A stretch of 34,171 bases of DNA. Origin: Chloroflexota bacterium (lineage in GTDB: Bacteria > Chloroflexota > Dehalococcoidia > UBA2979). Below are positions 24,222 through 32,293 of the stretch, one piece after another. A model generated the notes under the pieces. The model had not been told where the DNA came from and did no database searches. It worked only from the letters and a program-made list of their open reading frames with translations. The stretch lies in contig VXTU01000069.1 in the NCBI GenBank assembly GCA_009837285.1, forward strand, positions 1 to 34,171. Reading direction: 5' to 3'. The position numbers were made by a program, and so were the translations under genes. Position 1 is the first letter of the stretch, and every line of letters begins with the position of its first letter.

Positions 24222-25264
24222 CGCGCCACCACGACGGGCGGGCCCTCCTCGACGCGTCCGACGCGCCAACAGCCGCCACTCTCGCCGGCGATCGCGTCGC
24301 GGAGTGCGTCGGCGTCCGCCTCCGGTACCGCGATGAGCAGGCCGCCCGAGGTCTGCGGGTCGTAGAAGACGTCGACGAGCGCTTGGTCGGGCTCGCCCTC
24401 GATCCGCACCCGGTCGCCGAGGTGCGCGACGTTGCGGCTGCCACCGCCGGTGACCACGCCCTCGGCGGCGAATCGCGCCGCGTCGGGCAGGAGCGGCAGC
24501 GCGTCGAGGTCGAAGACGAGCGTGGCGTCGCTCTGCCGGGCCACCTCGGCGGCGTGTCCGGCGAGGCCGAAGCCGGTCACGTCGGTCACGGCGTGCGCGG
24601 CTGCGGCACGCGCGAGGTGCGCCGGGTGGCGGTTCAGCGCGCGCATCGACTCGACGGCCGCCTCGAAGCCCGTCTCCGCGCCCTCGCGGCCGGCGGCGCT
24701 CATGAGGATGCCCGTGCCGAGCGGCTTGGTCAGGAGCAACGCGTCGCCGGGCTGCGCGCCGCCGGTGGTCAGCACAGCGTCGGGGTGGATCACGCCCATG
24801 ACCGAGAGCCCGTACTTCGGCTCCGCGTCGATCACCGTGTGCCCGCCCGCTACCACGCCGCCGGCCTCGGCGACCTTGTCGGCGCCGCCTCGCACGATCT
24901 CGGCAAGGAGTTCGGGGTCGAGGTCTTCCGGGAACGCGGCGATGTTGAGCGCGACGCGCACCTCGCCGCCCATCGCGTACACGTCGGACATGGCGTTGGC
25001 GGCCGCGATCTGGCCGTAGATGTAGGGGTCGTCGACGACGGGCGGGAAGAAGTCGAGCGTCTGGATCACCGCCAGGTCGTCGCTCAGCCGGTAGACGGCG
25101 GCGTCGTCGGACGGCGCGAGGCCGACGAGCAGCTCGGGGTGCCGCCCGGGAGCGAAGACCTCATGCAGGGGGCGCAGCACCTGCGCCAGGGTCGCGAGAC
25201 CCAGCTTCCCCGCTCAGCCGCCGCAGGATGCGAGGTCGGTGAGGCGAATCTGCTCAGCCGTCAC
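24218..25264 (-). CDS. selD: Selenide, water dikinase (selenophosphate synthetase), selenocysteine-containing
   Basis: 348 residues when the in-frame TGA at 25214-25216 is read as selenocysteine, close to E. coli SelD (347). SelD makes selenophosphate from selenide and ATP. The N-terminus reads IRLTDLASCGG-U-AGKLG, placing Sec at residue 17 and Lys at 20, the same numbers as the essential Cys17 and Lys20 of E. coli SelD. Other family motifs are SDDAAVYRL, AANAMSDVYAMGG, DVTGFGLAGHAAE and DPQTSGGLL. The GTG at 25264 follows GGAGGG with seven bases between. Reading TGA as stop would leave a protein beginning near 25180 without its active site. The -10 lies in the palindrome 25293-25302. The lipoprotein start overlaps the stop. 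Confidence 0.92.
25189..25213 (-). promoter_or_regulatory. Candidate bacterial SECIS hairpin after the selD UGA
   Basis: Directly after the TGA, GGGTC (25202-25198) pairs with GACCC (25193-25189) around a TCGC loop whose first base is 17 bases past the codon. That is near the lower limit known for bacterial SECIS loops. An alternative wobble stem, GCGGGG with TCTCGC, is also possible. Only a weak structural call without a covariance search. Confidence 0.35.
25214..25216 (-). other. In-frame TGA read as selenocysteine (residue 17 of SelD)
   Basis: Sequence on both sides of this TGA encodes the continuous SelD N-terminus, and the codon stands at the catalytic Cys/Sec position, three residues before the conserved Lys. 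No selA, selB or selC gene is in the window; recoding needs them elsewhere in the genome. Confidence 0.88.
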
Positions 25265-25292
25265 GCGTCGTCCCTCCGCTCGTGCGCGCCCC

Positions 25293-25302
25293 ATCGTACG
25301 AT
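25293..25302. promoter_or_regulatory. Palindromic double -10 element (ATCGTACGAT) shared by selD and the endonuclease III gene
   Basis: The 10-base perfect palindrome gives TACGAT on both strands. On the plus strand it ends six bases before the ATG at 25309, which would make a leaderless message. On the minus strand it lies 28 bases before the selD GTG at 25264, leaving a short leader with GGAGGG. The whole divergent spacer is 44 bases, so transcription in the two directions must compete or be coupled. Confidence 0.55.
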
Positions 25303-25308
25303 GCCGCC

Positions 25309-26007
25309 ATGCCGCCGACACCCAGTCTCCCAACCGCATCGATCGAGGAGCTCCCGGACCGCTGGGACATCGCCGAGATGCTCGCGATCCTCGACGAGGC
25401 CTACGGGCGCCCGCCACACCGGCCGCACGGCGACGCGCTATCCGAGCTGGTGCTGGCGCTGCTCTCGCAGCACACCTCGGACCACAACTCGGGGCGGGCG
25501 TTCCACCGCCTGATCGAGCGCTTCCCCGACTGGGACGCCGTGATCGAAGCGCCAACCAGCGAGGTTGAGGACGCGATCCGGCCGGGCGGACTCGCTCCGA
25601 CGAAGGCGCCGCGGCTCCAGGCGCTCCTCGCCGAGGTACGCGATCGCGTCCCGGACTTCGACATCGACTTCCTGGAGGCGATGCCGATCGAGGAGGCAAA
25701 GGCGTGGCTCCGCTCGCTGCCGGGTGTGGGCCACAAGAGCGCGGGCGTGACGCTGATGTTTGCGCTGGGGCGGCCCGCGATGCCCGTCGACACGCACGTT
25801 GGGCGCGTTGCGAAGCGGCTCGGGCTCACCCCGGAGCGCGCCAATCCGGACCGGCAGGCGGAGCTGATCGAGGAGATGCTGGAGGACGAGCAGATGCTCC
25901 CGTTCCACGTCGACCTCATCCAGCACGGCCGCCGTACGTGCCACGCGCGCAACCCCGAGTGCGATCGCTGCCCGTTGCTCGCTCACTGCCCGCGCGTCGG
26001 GCTGTGA
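25309..26007 (+). CDS. Endonuclease III-like DNA glycosylase/AP lyase
   Basis: 232 residues of the HhH-GPD superfamily with a C-terminal [4Fe-4S] loop, Cys211-x6-Cys218-x2-Cys221-x5-Cys227. The helix-hairpin-helix LPGVGHKSAG carries Lys143 and PVDTHVGR carries Asp161, the catalytic pair of bifunctional endonuclease III enzymes that excise oxidised pyrimidines. ALLSQHTSDHNSGRAF replaces the usual LLSxQTTD segment, so it may be a divergent subfamily and not the main Nth. The ATG at 25309 has no ribosome site but TACGAT lies six bases ahead; a GTG at 25282 would overlap the selD promoter. A repeat follows the stop. Confidence 0.87.
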   Translation: MPPTPSLPTASIEELPDRWDIAEMLAILDEAYGRPPHRPHGDALSELVLALLSQHTSDHNSGRAFHRLIERFPDWDAVIEAPTSEVEDAIRPGGLAPTKAPRLQALLAEVRDRVPDFDIDFLEAMPIEEAKAWLRSLPGVGHKSAGVTLMFALGRPAMPVDTHVGRVAKRLGLTPERANPDRQAELIEEMLEDEQMLPFHVDLIQHGRRTCHARNPECDRCPLLAHCPRVGL

Positions 26008-26031
26008 TCCCCCCACCTGCTCCCTCTTGCT

Positions 26032-26070
26032 CCCTCTCCCTGGAGGGGGAGGGCTGGGGTGAGGGGGTCC
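26032..26070. repeat. GC-rich palindromic repeat downstream of the endonuclease III gene
   Basis: A 9-bp stem with one G-T pair (26032-26040 with 26045-26053, loop TGGA) is followed by ctggggtgagggggtcc. It is of the same family as 5591-5640 and may act as a terminator. Confidence 0.6.
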
Positions 26071-26112
26071 GGCGCGCTACTCGAAGCTGCTAAACCCCAC
26101 AGACCCCCGAGG

Positions 26113-26142
26113 CTGAGCACAAGCGCTATCGCTGCCTATACT
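26113..26142 (+). promoter_or_regulatory. Promoter of the argJ operon (CTGAGC - 18 - TATACT)
   Basis: TATACT at 26137-26142 is the best -10 match in the window, with CTGAGC at 26113-26118 as a weak -35. No ARG-box operator was recognised near it. Confidence 0.5.
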
Positions 26143-26165
26143 CGTTGCCCGGAAGGGAGCCACGC

Positions 26166-27404
26166 TTGAGCGACCCGGCACAGGCCGTCGAGGCGCGCAT
26201 CGAGACCATCGAGGGCGGCGTAACCGCGCCCGCGGGCTTCGTCGCGGGCGGCGCGTACGCAGGCATCAAGACCTACGGCCCCGAGCCCCGCCTCGACGTG
26301 GGCATCCTCGCCTCCGACCGCGACTGCACCGTCGCTGGCGTCTACACGCAGAACGCCGTCGTCGGCGAGCCGGTACGGCTGACGCGTCAGCGTGCCGCCG
26401 GAGGCGTCGCGCGCGCCATTGTCGCCAACTCCGGCTGCTCGAACGTCGCGACGGGCGCGCAGGGCGTCGAGGACGCCCTCCGCATGACCGCGTTCGCGGC
26501 GGCGAAGCTGGGCGTCGACGAGCAGCACGTGCTCGTCGCCTCGACAGGCGTGATCGGTCGCCTGCTGCCGATGGACCGCATCGAGTCGGGCGTCGATGCC
26601 GTCGAGGTGACGGAGACCGGGGGTGAGGACTTCGCGCGGGCGATCATGACGACCGACACGCATCCCAAGCAGGCCGCGGTACGCGTCGAGGCCGCGGGCC
26701 GCGCATACACCGTCGGCGGCGTCGCGAAGGGATCGGGGATGATTCACCCCGACATGGCGACGATGTTCGGCTTCCTGACGACCGACGCACCCGCGGAGCG
26801 CGACTGGCTGCAGGCCACGCTGCGCCGGGTCTGCGACCGCTCCTTCAACATGATCGACGTGGACATGGACACCTCGACTTCCGACACCGTGCTCCTGCTC
26901 GCCAGCGGCGCGGCCGGCGGCGAGCCCGTCACGGACGGGCACCCCGCAGCGGACGCGCTCGAACAGGCCATCGAGGTGGTCTCGGTGACGCTCGCGCGCC
27001 AACTCGCGCGCGACGGCGAGGGGGCGAACACGCTGATCGAGGTGGTCGTCGAGGGCGCGGCGAGCGCCGAGGACGCGCGGCTCTGCGCGCGCACGATTAG
27101 CTCGTCCCCGCTCGTGAAGACGATGGTGACCGGGCGCGACCCGAACTGGGGCCGCGTACTGATGGCCGCGGGCCGCTCCGGCGCGGCGCTCGACCTCGCC
27201 GCCGCGAGCGTCTGGATAGGCGAGCACATCGCCTTCGAGCGAGGCGCACCGGCCTCGACCAGCGAAGCCGCGATCTCCGCCGCGATGGACACCGAGGAGG
27301 TCGCGATTCGCATCGACCTCGCCTCGGGCGACGCGACGGCGACCGCCTGGGGGTGCGACCTGACCGCCGAGTACGTGAGCATCAACGCGGACTACACGAC
27401 ATGA
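26166..27404 (+). CDS. argJ: Bifunctional glutamate N-acetyltransferase / amino-acid acetyltransferase
   Basis: 412 residues, the usual ArgJ length. ArgJ moves the acetyl group from N-acetylornithine to glutamate in the cyclic arginine pathway, and many forms also use acetyl-CoA. The self-cleavage site is in KGSGMIHPDMATMFGF, between Ala198 and the nucleophile Thr199. STGVIG (126-131) forms the oxyanion region, and ANSGCSNVATG stands where most ArgJ have NSGNANACTG. The TTG start at 26166 follows GGAAGGGAG; TTG 26145 is less likely. The stop overlaps the argB start as ATGA. It opens an arg operon; argC, often next to argJ, is absent. Confidence 0.93.
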   Translation: MSDPAQAVEARIETIEGGVTAPAGFVAGGAYAGIKTYGPEPRLDVGILASDRDCTVAGVYTQNAVVGEPVRLTRQRAAGGVARAIVANSGCSNVATGAQGVEDALRMTAFAAAKLGVDEQHVLVASTGVIGRLLPMDRIESGVDAVEVTETGGEDFARAIMTTDTHPKQAAVRVEAAGRAYTVGGVAKGSGMIHPDMATMFGFLTTDAPAERDWLQATLRRVCDRSFNMIDVDMDTSTSDTVLLLASGAAGGEPVTDGHPAADALEQAIEVVSVTLARQLARDGEGANTLIEVVVEGAASAEDARLCARTISSSPLVKTMVTGRDPNWGRVLMAAGRSGAALDLAAASVWIGEHIAFERGAPASTSEAAISAAMDTEEVAIRIDLASGDATATAWGCDLTAEYVSINADYTT

Positions 27405-28186
27405 CGGACGCACCCATCACCGGCGACCGCATGATCGTCGTCAAGATCGGCGGCTCCACGCTCGGGGACGAGGACACGACGCTCGTCGACGTGGTGGCGC
27501 TGCGCCGCGAGGGCCTGTACCCCATCGTCGTCCACGGCGGCGGGGCGATGATCACCGACTGGCTCGAACGCCTCGATGTGCCCGCCGTCTTCGTCGACGG
27601 CCTGCGCGCGACGAGCGAGGAGGCGCTGGAGGTAGTGGTCGGCGTGCTGCGGGGCGTCGTGAACACGCGGCTCGTCAGCGAGATCTCGCGCCTCGGCGGC
27701 CGGGCGGTCGGCGTTTCGGGCGTCGACGGTGGGCTGGTGCAGGCGCGCCGGGCCGACGAGCGTCTGGGCTTCGTCGGCGAGATCACGGGCATCGAGCCGG
27801 CGGTGCTGTATCCAATCCTCGAAGGCGGCGCGATCCCGGTGGTCGCCCCCATCGGGCTGGAGCCGCCGAGCCAGCCGCTCAACATCAACGCCGACACAGT
27901 GGCCGGCGAGGTCGCACGCGCGCTGCAGGCGCGGCTGCTGGTGTTCATGACCGACGTCGACGGCGTGCTCGACGGTGACGGCGCGCTCATCGAGACACTC
28001 GGCGGCGAGCACGCCTCGACGCTGCGCGCGGCGGGTACGTTGGCGGGCGGCATGCTGCCGAAGATCGACGCCAGCCTGCGCGCCGCCGAGGAGCGGGTCA
28101 CCGTGCATGTGGCGCAGGGGCGCGCGCGGCGTACACTGGAGCGCATCGTGGCGGGCGAACCGCTGGGGACACGGATCGAGGTGTAG
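27401..28186 (+). CDS. argB: Acetylglutamate kinase
   Basis: 261 residues, amino-acid kinase fold, phosphorylating N-acetylglutamate with ATP. KIGGS (about 15-19) and HGGG bind phosphates, LNINADTVAGEVA binds acetylglutamate, and AGGMLPKI contains the conserved C-terminal Lys. It lacks the N-terminal helix of the arginine-inhibited hexameric forms, so feedback inhibition cannot be assumed. The ATG overlaps the argJ stop by four bases. The 3' end contains GAGGTG, which serves as ribosome site of the next gene. Confidence 0.93.
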   Translation: MTDAPITGDRMIVVKIGGSTLGDEDTTLVDVVALRREGLYPIVVHGGGAMITDWLERLDVPAVFVDGLRATSEEALEVVVGVLRGVVNTRLVSEISRLGGRAVGVSGVDGGLVQARRADERLGFVGEITGIEPAVLYPILEGGAIPVVAPIGLEPPSQPLNINADTVAGEVARALQARLLVFMTDVDGVLDGDGALIETLGGEHASTLRAAGTLAGGMLPKIDASLRAAEERVTVHVAQGRARRTLERIVAGEPLGTRIEV

Positions 28187-28191
28187 CCCTG
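28178..28191 (+). promoter_or_regulatory. GAGGTG ribosome site and CTG start of the UPF0182 gene
   Basis: GAGGTG (28178-28183) spans the last codons of argB. Five bases later comes CTG (28189-28191), in frame with the UPF0182 gene. No ATG, GTG or TTG occurs in this frame until 28318, which falls inside the first membrane helix. Confidence 0.65.
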
Positions 28192-30981
28192 GGCTTCTTC
28201 GAGGACCGAGAAGACCGAGGCCCGCTGGGGCCACCCGACGAGCCATTCCGGATCGGCGGGGCCAACAACTTCCGCTCACCCATCTCGCTGCGGTGGATCG
28301 GCCTGCTGGCCGCCGTCGTGCTGCTGTTCGTGGCGGCGAACGTCGCCAAGTCGATCTACGTCGACTTCCTGTGGTTCGACTCCGTCGACTACGCGGGCAA
28401 CTTCCAGCGCGTGCTGACAGCGCGGGCGGTGCTCTTCGTCATCGGCACGGCGATCACGCTCGTCGTGCTCGGCTTCAATATCTGGCTCGCTCGGCGGCTG
28501 GCGCCGCAGGGCCTCGAGGAGTCGTTCATCGAGGACGTCGACCCCGACGCGATCCGACGCGTCGTCTCGGTCGTGATGATCGCGATGACGCTCTTCCTCT
28601 CGATCATCTTCGGCGCGGTCGCCGCGGGCTCGTGGGAGACCGTGCTGTCGTGGTGGTACGCCGTCGAGTTCGGTGTGGACGATCCCGCGTTCAACCGCGA
28701 CGTGTCGTTCTACATGTTCGACCTGCCGGCGCTGCACCTCTTCCAGGGCTGGGTGCTGTCGCTCCTCGTCGTGTCCGGGCTGGGGGCCGGCTCGGTCTAC
28801 GCGCTCACGTACTCTCTGCAGCGCTTCGAGCTGCAGATACCGCGCGGGATGCGCATCCACATCTCGGTGCTGGTCGGGCTCATCCTGCTCGTCATCGCCG
28901 TGGGGACGTACCTCTCCGCCTTCGACCTCGCAACCTCGCGGCTCGGCATCGTGACGGGCGCGACGTTCACGGACATCAACGCGCGCCTGCCCGCGCGCTA
29001 CGCCATGGTCGCCCTCGGGGCGTTCGCGGGTCTGGCCACCATTGCCAACGCACTGCTGAGCGGGAGCTGGCGCATCCCGGCCTTCACCATCGGCCTGTGG
29101 GTCGTGGCCGGCATCGTCGGTGGCTTCATCTACCCCTCGTTCGTCCAGTCCTTCCAGGTCGACCCGAACGAGCTCGAGAAGGAAGAGCTCTACATCGACC
29201 GCAACATCGACATGACGCGCCTCGCGTGGGGCCTCAGCGAGATCGAGGTCACGACGTTCCCCGCCGAGGCCGCGGTCACCGAGGAGGAGATCACCGCCAA
29301 CGAGGGGACTCTCTCCAACATTCGCCTCCTCGATGCTCGCCCGACGCGCGACACCTTCGTGCAGATCCAGTCGATCCGTCCCCTCTACACGTTCGAGGAC
29401 GTCGACGTGGACCGGTACGTGATCGACGGCGTGCCGCGCCAGGTGATGCTCTCGCCGCGCGAGCTCGACCTGCGCCGCGCCTCGCAGACCGCGGGGTCGG
29501 GCTGGACGCAGGAGCGGCTGCAGTTCACGCACGGCTTCGGCGCCGTCGTCGCGCCGGTGAACGAGATCACCCCCGAGGGCCTGCCGGTCCTGCTCACGCG
29601 CGACATCCCGCCCGTCGGCGATGTGGTCCCCATCACCACGGATGGTGGACGCATCTACTTCGGCGAGCTGACCGACCACTACATCATCGTCAAGACGAAG
29701 GAGAACGAGTTCGACTACCCCGACGGGGAAACCACCGTCGAGACGACATACCAGCCGGACCGCGGCATCCAGCTGTCGAACCTGCTGCGCCGCTTCGCGC
29801 TCGCGTGGCAGCTCGGCGACCGCAACCTGCTCATCTCCGGTCGCATCACGGGCGAGTCCACGCTGCTCATGCACCGCTCCCTGGCCGACCGCATCACGAA
29901 GGTCGCGCCCTTCCTGCGGCTGGACAGCGACCCGTACATCGTCATCCGCGACGGCGGCATCGTCTGGATCCAGGACGCGTACACCGTCTCGGGCGACTTC
30001 CCGTACTCGCAGCACCTCGGCACCGTGAACTACATCCGCAACAGCGTGAAGGTGATGGTGGACGCCGAGACGGGCGACATGACCTTCTACCTCATGGACC
30101 CCGACGACCCGGTCGCGACGACGTGGGCGAAGATCTTCCCCGACCTCTTCACGGACCGCGACGACATGCCGGCCGACCTCCAGGCGCACCTGCGCTACCC
30201 GGAGGACATGTTCCAGCTCCAGGCGCAGCAGTACCTGCGCTACCACATCACGGACCCTCGCGTGTTCTTCCTCGGCGAGGACCTGTGGAACATCCCCACG
30301 GAAAAGTTCCGGCAGCAGGAGCAGCCGCTGGAGCCCTACTACGTGATCATGAAGCTCCCCGGCGAGGACACCGAGGAGTTCTCGCTGATCATGCCGTTCA
30401 CGCCGCGCAACAAGCAGAACACCATTGCGTGGCTCGCCGGCCGCTCGGACGGCGAGAACCTCGGCTCGCTGCGCGCGTACCGCTTCCCGACCGACGACCT
30501 GGTCTTCGGCCCCGCGCAGATCGAGGCGCGCATCGACCAGGACCCCGGTATCTCCGCGCAGCTCACGCTGTGGGAGGGCGCGGGCTCCGAGGTGATCCGC
30601 GGGAACCTGCTCATGATCCCCATCGGCGACTCGTTCCTGTTCGTCGAGCCGATCTACCTGCAGGCCGAAAGCTCGCGCATCCCGGAGCTCAAGCGCGTCG
30701 TGGTGGCGAACGGCAACAACATCGCGATGGAGCCGACGTTCCAGCGCTCGCTCGACGTGGTCTTTGGCCGCCGGGCCTCGTCGCTGCCGGGCAGCGACAG
30801 CTCGGTTGCGCCGACGCCCGCGCCGACGCGCGACGATGACACCGACGATATCGTGATACCCACCGGCGACCTCGAGACGCTGATCCGGCAGGCGCAGGAT
30901 GCTTCCGAGGCTGCCCAGGACGAACTCAACCGGCTGCGCGCCATCCTGGACGAGCTCGAACGGCTGCAGAACGAGCAGTAG
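28189..30981 (+). CDS. UPF0182 family membrane protein
   Basis: 930 residues from a probable CTG start, typical for this family (about 900-1000). The N-terminal third has about seven membrane helices, the first at about 33-53 (LRWIGLLAAVVLLFVAANVA). The rest is a large domain, probably extracytoplasmic, with conserved-looking segments such as YPEDMFQLQAQQYLRYHITDP and PFTPRNKQN. Near the C-terminus come a Pro/Thr linker and a short coiled coil ending ELERLQNEQ. Function is unknown for the family, found in Actinobacteria, Cyanobacteria and Chloroflexi. It lies three bases after argB and 121 before argD, so it is part of the arg operon physically, without known metabolic link. Confidence 0.88.
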   Translation: MGFFEDREDRGPLGPPDEPFRIGGANNFRSPISLRWIGLLAAVVLLFVAANVAKSIYVDFLWFDSVDYAGNFQRVLTARAVLFVIGTAITLVVLGFNIWLARRLAPQGLEESFIEDVDPDAIRRVVSVVMIAMTLFLSIIFGAVAAGSWETVLSWWYAVEFGVDDPAFNRDVSFYMFDLPALHLFQGWVLSLLVVSGLGAGSVYALTYSLQRFELQIPRGMRIHISVLVGLILLVIAVGTYLSAFDLATSRLGIVTGATFTDINARLPARYAMVALGAFAGLATIANALLSGSWRIPAFTIGLWVVAGIVGGFIYPSFVQSFQVDPNELEKEELYIDRNIDMTRLAWGLSEIEVTTFPAEAAVTEEEITANEGTLSNIRLLDARPTRDTFVQIQSIRPLYTFEDVDVDRYVIDGVPRQVMLSPRELDLRRASQTAGSGWTQERLQFTHGFGAVVAPVNEITPEGLPVLLTRDIPPVGDVVPITTDGGRIYFGELTDHYIIVKTKENEFDYPDGETTVETTYQPDRGIQLSNLLRRFALAWQLGDRNLLISGRITGESTLLMHRSLADRITKVAPFLRLDSDPYIVIRDGGIVWIQDAYTVSGDFPYSQHLGTVNYIRNSVKVMVDAETGDMTFYLMDPDDPVATTWAKIFPDLFTDRDDMPADLQAHLRYPEDMFQLQAQQYLRYHITDPRVFFLGEDLWNIPTEKFRQQEQPLEPYYVIMKLPGEDTEEFSLIMPFTPRNKQNTIAWLAGRSDGENLGSLRAYRFPTDDLVFGPAQIEARIDQDPGISAQLTLWEGAGSEVIRGNLLMIPIGDSFLFVEPIYLQAESSRIPELKRVVVANGNNIAMEPTFQRSLDVVFGRRASSLPGSDSSVAPTPAPTRDDDTDDIVIPTGDLETLIRQAQDASEAAQDELNRLRAILDELERLQNEQ

Positions 30982-31039
30982 CCGTTCGCCCGTCCCGACG
31001 TTCGCGACCGCGCCTCAAGCCTGCAACGGCCACGGCGGG

Positions 31040-31045
31040 TAAGCT
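31040..31045 (+). promoter_or_regulatory. TAAGCT, candidate -10 before argD
   Basis: TAAGCT preceded by GGG lies 57 bases before the GTG of argD, in the only sizeable gap (121 bases) of the arg cluster. Internal promoter is possible; no -35 seen. Confidence 0.35.
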
Positions 31046-31102
31046 GTCCGTTGTGCCTCGGCACGCCGACGACACACGACGCATCGAGTACGGGAGAGCA
31101 GC

Positions 31103-32290
31103 GTGACGGATACCCAGGCCCGAGAAGCCGAGCTCTATATGCAGGCCGCGCGGCGGCTGCCGGTGACACTCGTGCGGGGCGCGGGCGCCCGCGTCTGGGA
31201 CGACGACGGCAAGGAGTACCTCGACTTCGTCGCCGGCATCGCCTCGTGCACCTTCGGGCACTCCGATCCCGGGCTCGCCGGGATCATCGCGGAGCAGGCG
31301 CGGACGCTGATCCACGTCTCGAACATCTTCTACACGGAGCCGCAGATCGAGCTCGCCGAGCTCCTCATCGAGCACTCGGCGATGGACCGCGTCTTCTTCG
31401 CCAACTCGGGCGCCGAGGCGAACGAGGCGGCGCTGAAGCTCGCGCGCAAGTGGGGCCGCCTCAACCGCAACGGCGCGCACGAGATCATCGTCGCGCAGAA
31501 CGGGTTCCACGGCCGCACGATGGCAACCGTCGCAGCCACCGGCACACCCGCCTACCGCGAGCCGTTCGAGCCGCTCGTGCCCGGCTTCGAGTACGTCGAC
31601 TTCGATGACGTCGAGGCGATCCAGTCCGCGACCAACGAGCGCACCGCCGCCGTCATGCTGGAGCCAATCCAGGGCGAGGGTGGGATCAACGTCCCCGCCG
31701 ACGGCTACCTGCGCGCCGTCCGCGAGTGGTGCGACGAGCAGGGGATGCTCCTCATCCTCGACGAGGTGCAGGTCGGCATGGGCCGCACCGGCACGCTCTG
31801 GGCGCACGAGCAGGCCGGCATCATTCCCGACATCATGACCAGCGCGAAGGCGCTCGGCGGCGGCGTCCCGATCGGCGCGATGATGTCCACCGAGGCCGCC
31901 TCGGTCTTCGAGCCCGGCGACCACGGCTCCACCTTCGGGGGACAGCCGCTGGCCACCGCCGCCGCGGCCCACGTGCTGCGCCGGGTCGTCGAGGGCGACA
32001 CGCTCGCCAACGTGCGTGCGCGCGGCGAGCAGGCCGCCAGCCGTCTCGCCGGGCTCGGCGACAAGCACGACGTGGTGCGTGGCGTGCGCGGGCGCGGCCT
32101 GCTCATCGGCCTCGAGCTCAACGACGCGATCGCTCCGCAGGTGGTCGTCGAGTCGGTGCAGCGCGGCATCCTGCTCAACCCCGTCCGCCCCGACGTGGTG
32201 CGCATGATGCCGCCGCTCAACGTCACCGCCGAGGAGATCGACCAGGCCGTCGACATCATCGACGGCGCGATCGCGGAAGTCACCGGCTAG
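31103..32290 (+). CDS. argD: Acetylornithine aminotransferase family protein
   Basis: 395 residues, class III PLP-dependent aminotransferase. NSGAEANEAALKLAR (101-115) binds cofactor phosphate, LILDEVQVGMGRTG holds Asp220, and SAKALGGGVPIGA holds the PLP lysine Lys249. STFGGQPLATAAA is also family-typical. Position in an arg cluster makes N-acetylornithine aminotransferase the likely activity, though 4-aminobutyrate or succinylornithine transaminases look similar. The start is GTG with GGGAGAG upstream. The VOC gene begins three bases after the stop. Confidence 0.88.
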   Translation: MTDTQAREAELYMQAARRLPVTLVRGAGARVWDDDGKEYLDFVAGIASCTFGHSDPGLAGIIAEQARTLIHVSNIFYTEPQIELAELLIEHSAMDRVFFANSGAEANEAALKLARKWGRLNRNGAHEIIVAQNGFHGRTMATVAATGTPAYREPFEPLVPGFEYVDFDDVEAIQSATNERTAAVMLEPIQGEGGINVPADGYLRAVREWCDEQGMLLILDEVQVGMGRTGTLWAHEQAGIIPDIMTSAKALGGGVPIGAMMSTEAASVFEPGDHGSTFGGQPLATAAAAHVLRRVVEGDTLANVRARGEQAASRLAGLGDKHDVVRGVRGRGLLIGLELNDAIAPQVVVESVQRGILLNPVRPDVVRMMPPLNVTAEEIDQAVDIIDGAIAEVTG

Positions 32291-32293
32291 CTC

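Noticed and set aside
25214-25216. Reading the selD TGA as a nonsense mutation (pseudogene)
   Set aside because: The codon is exactly at the Cys/Sec active site, the frame is intact on both sides, and all other motifs are kept.
27975-30839. Plus-strand open frame of 954 codons across argB and the UPF0182 gene
   Set aside because: Arg/Ala/Pro-rich shadow in the +1 or +2 frame of real genes.
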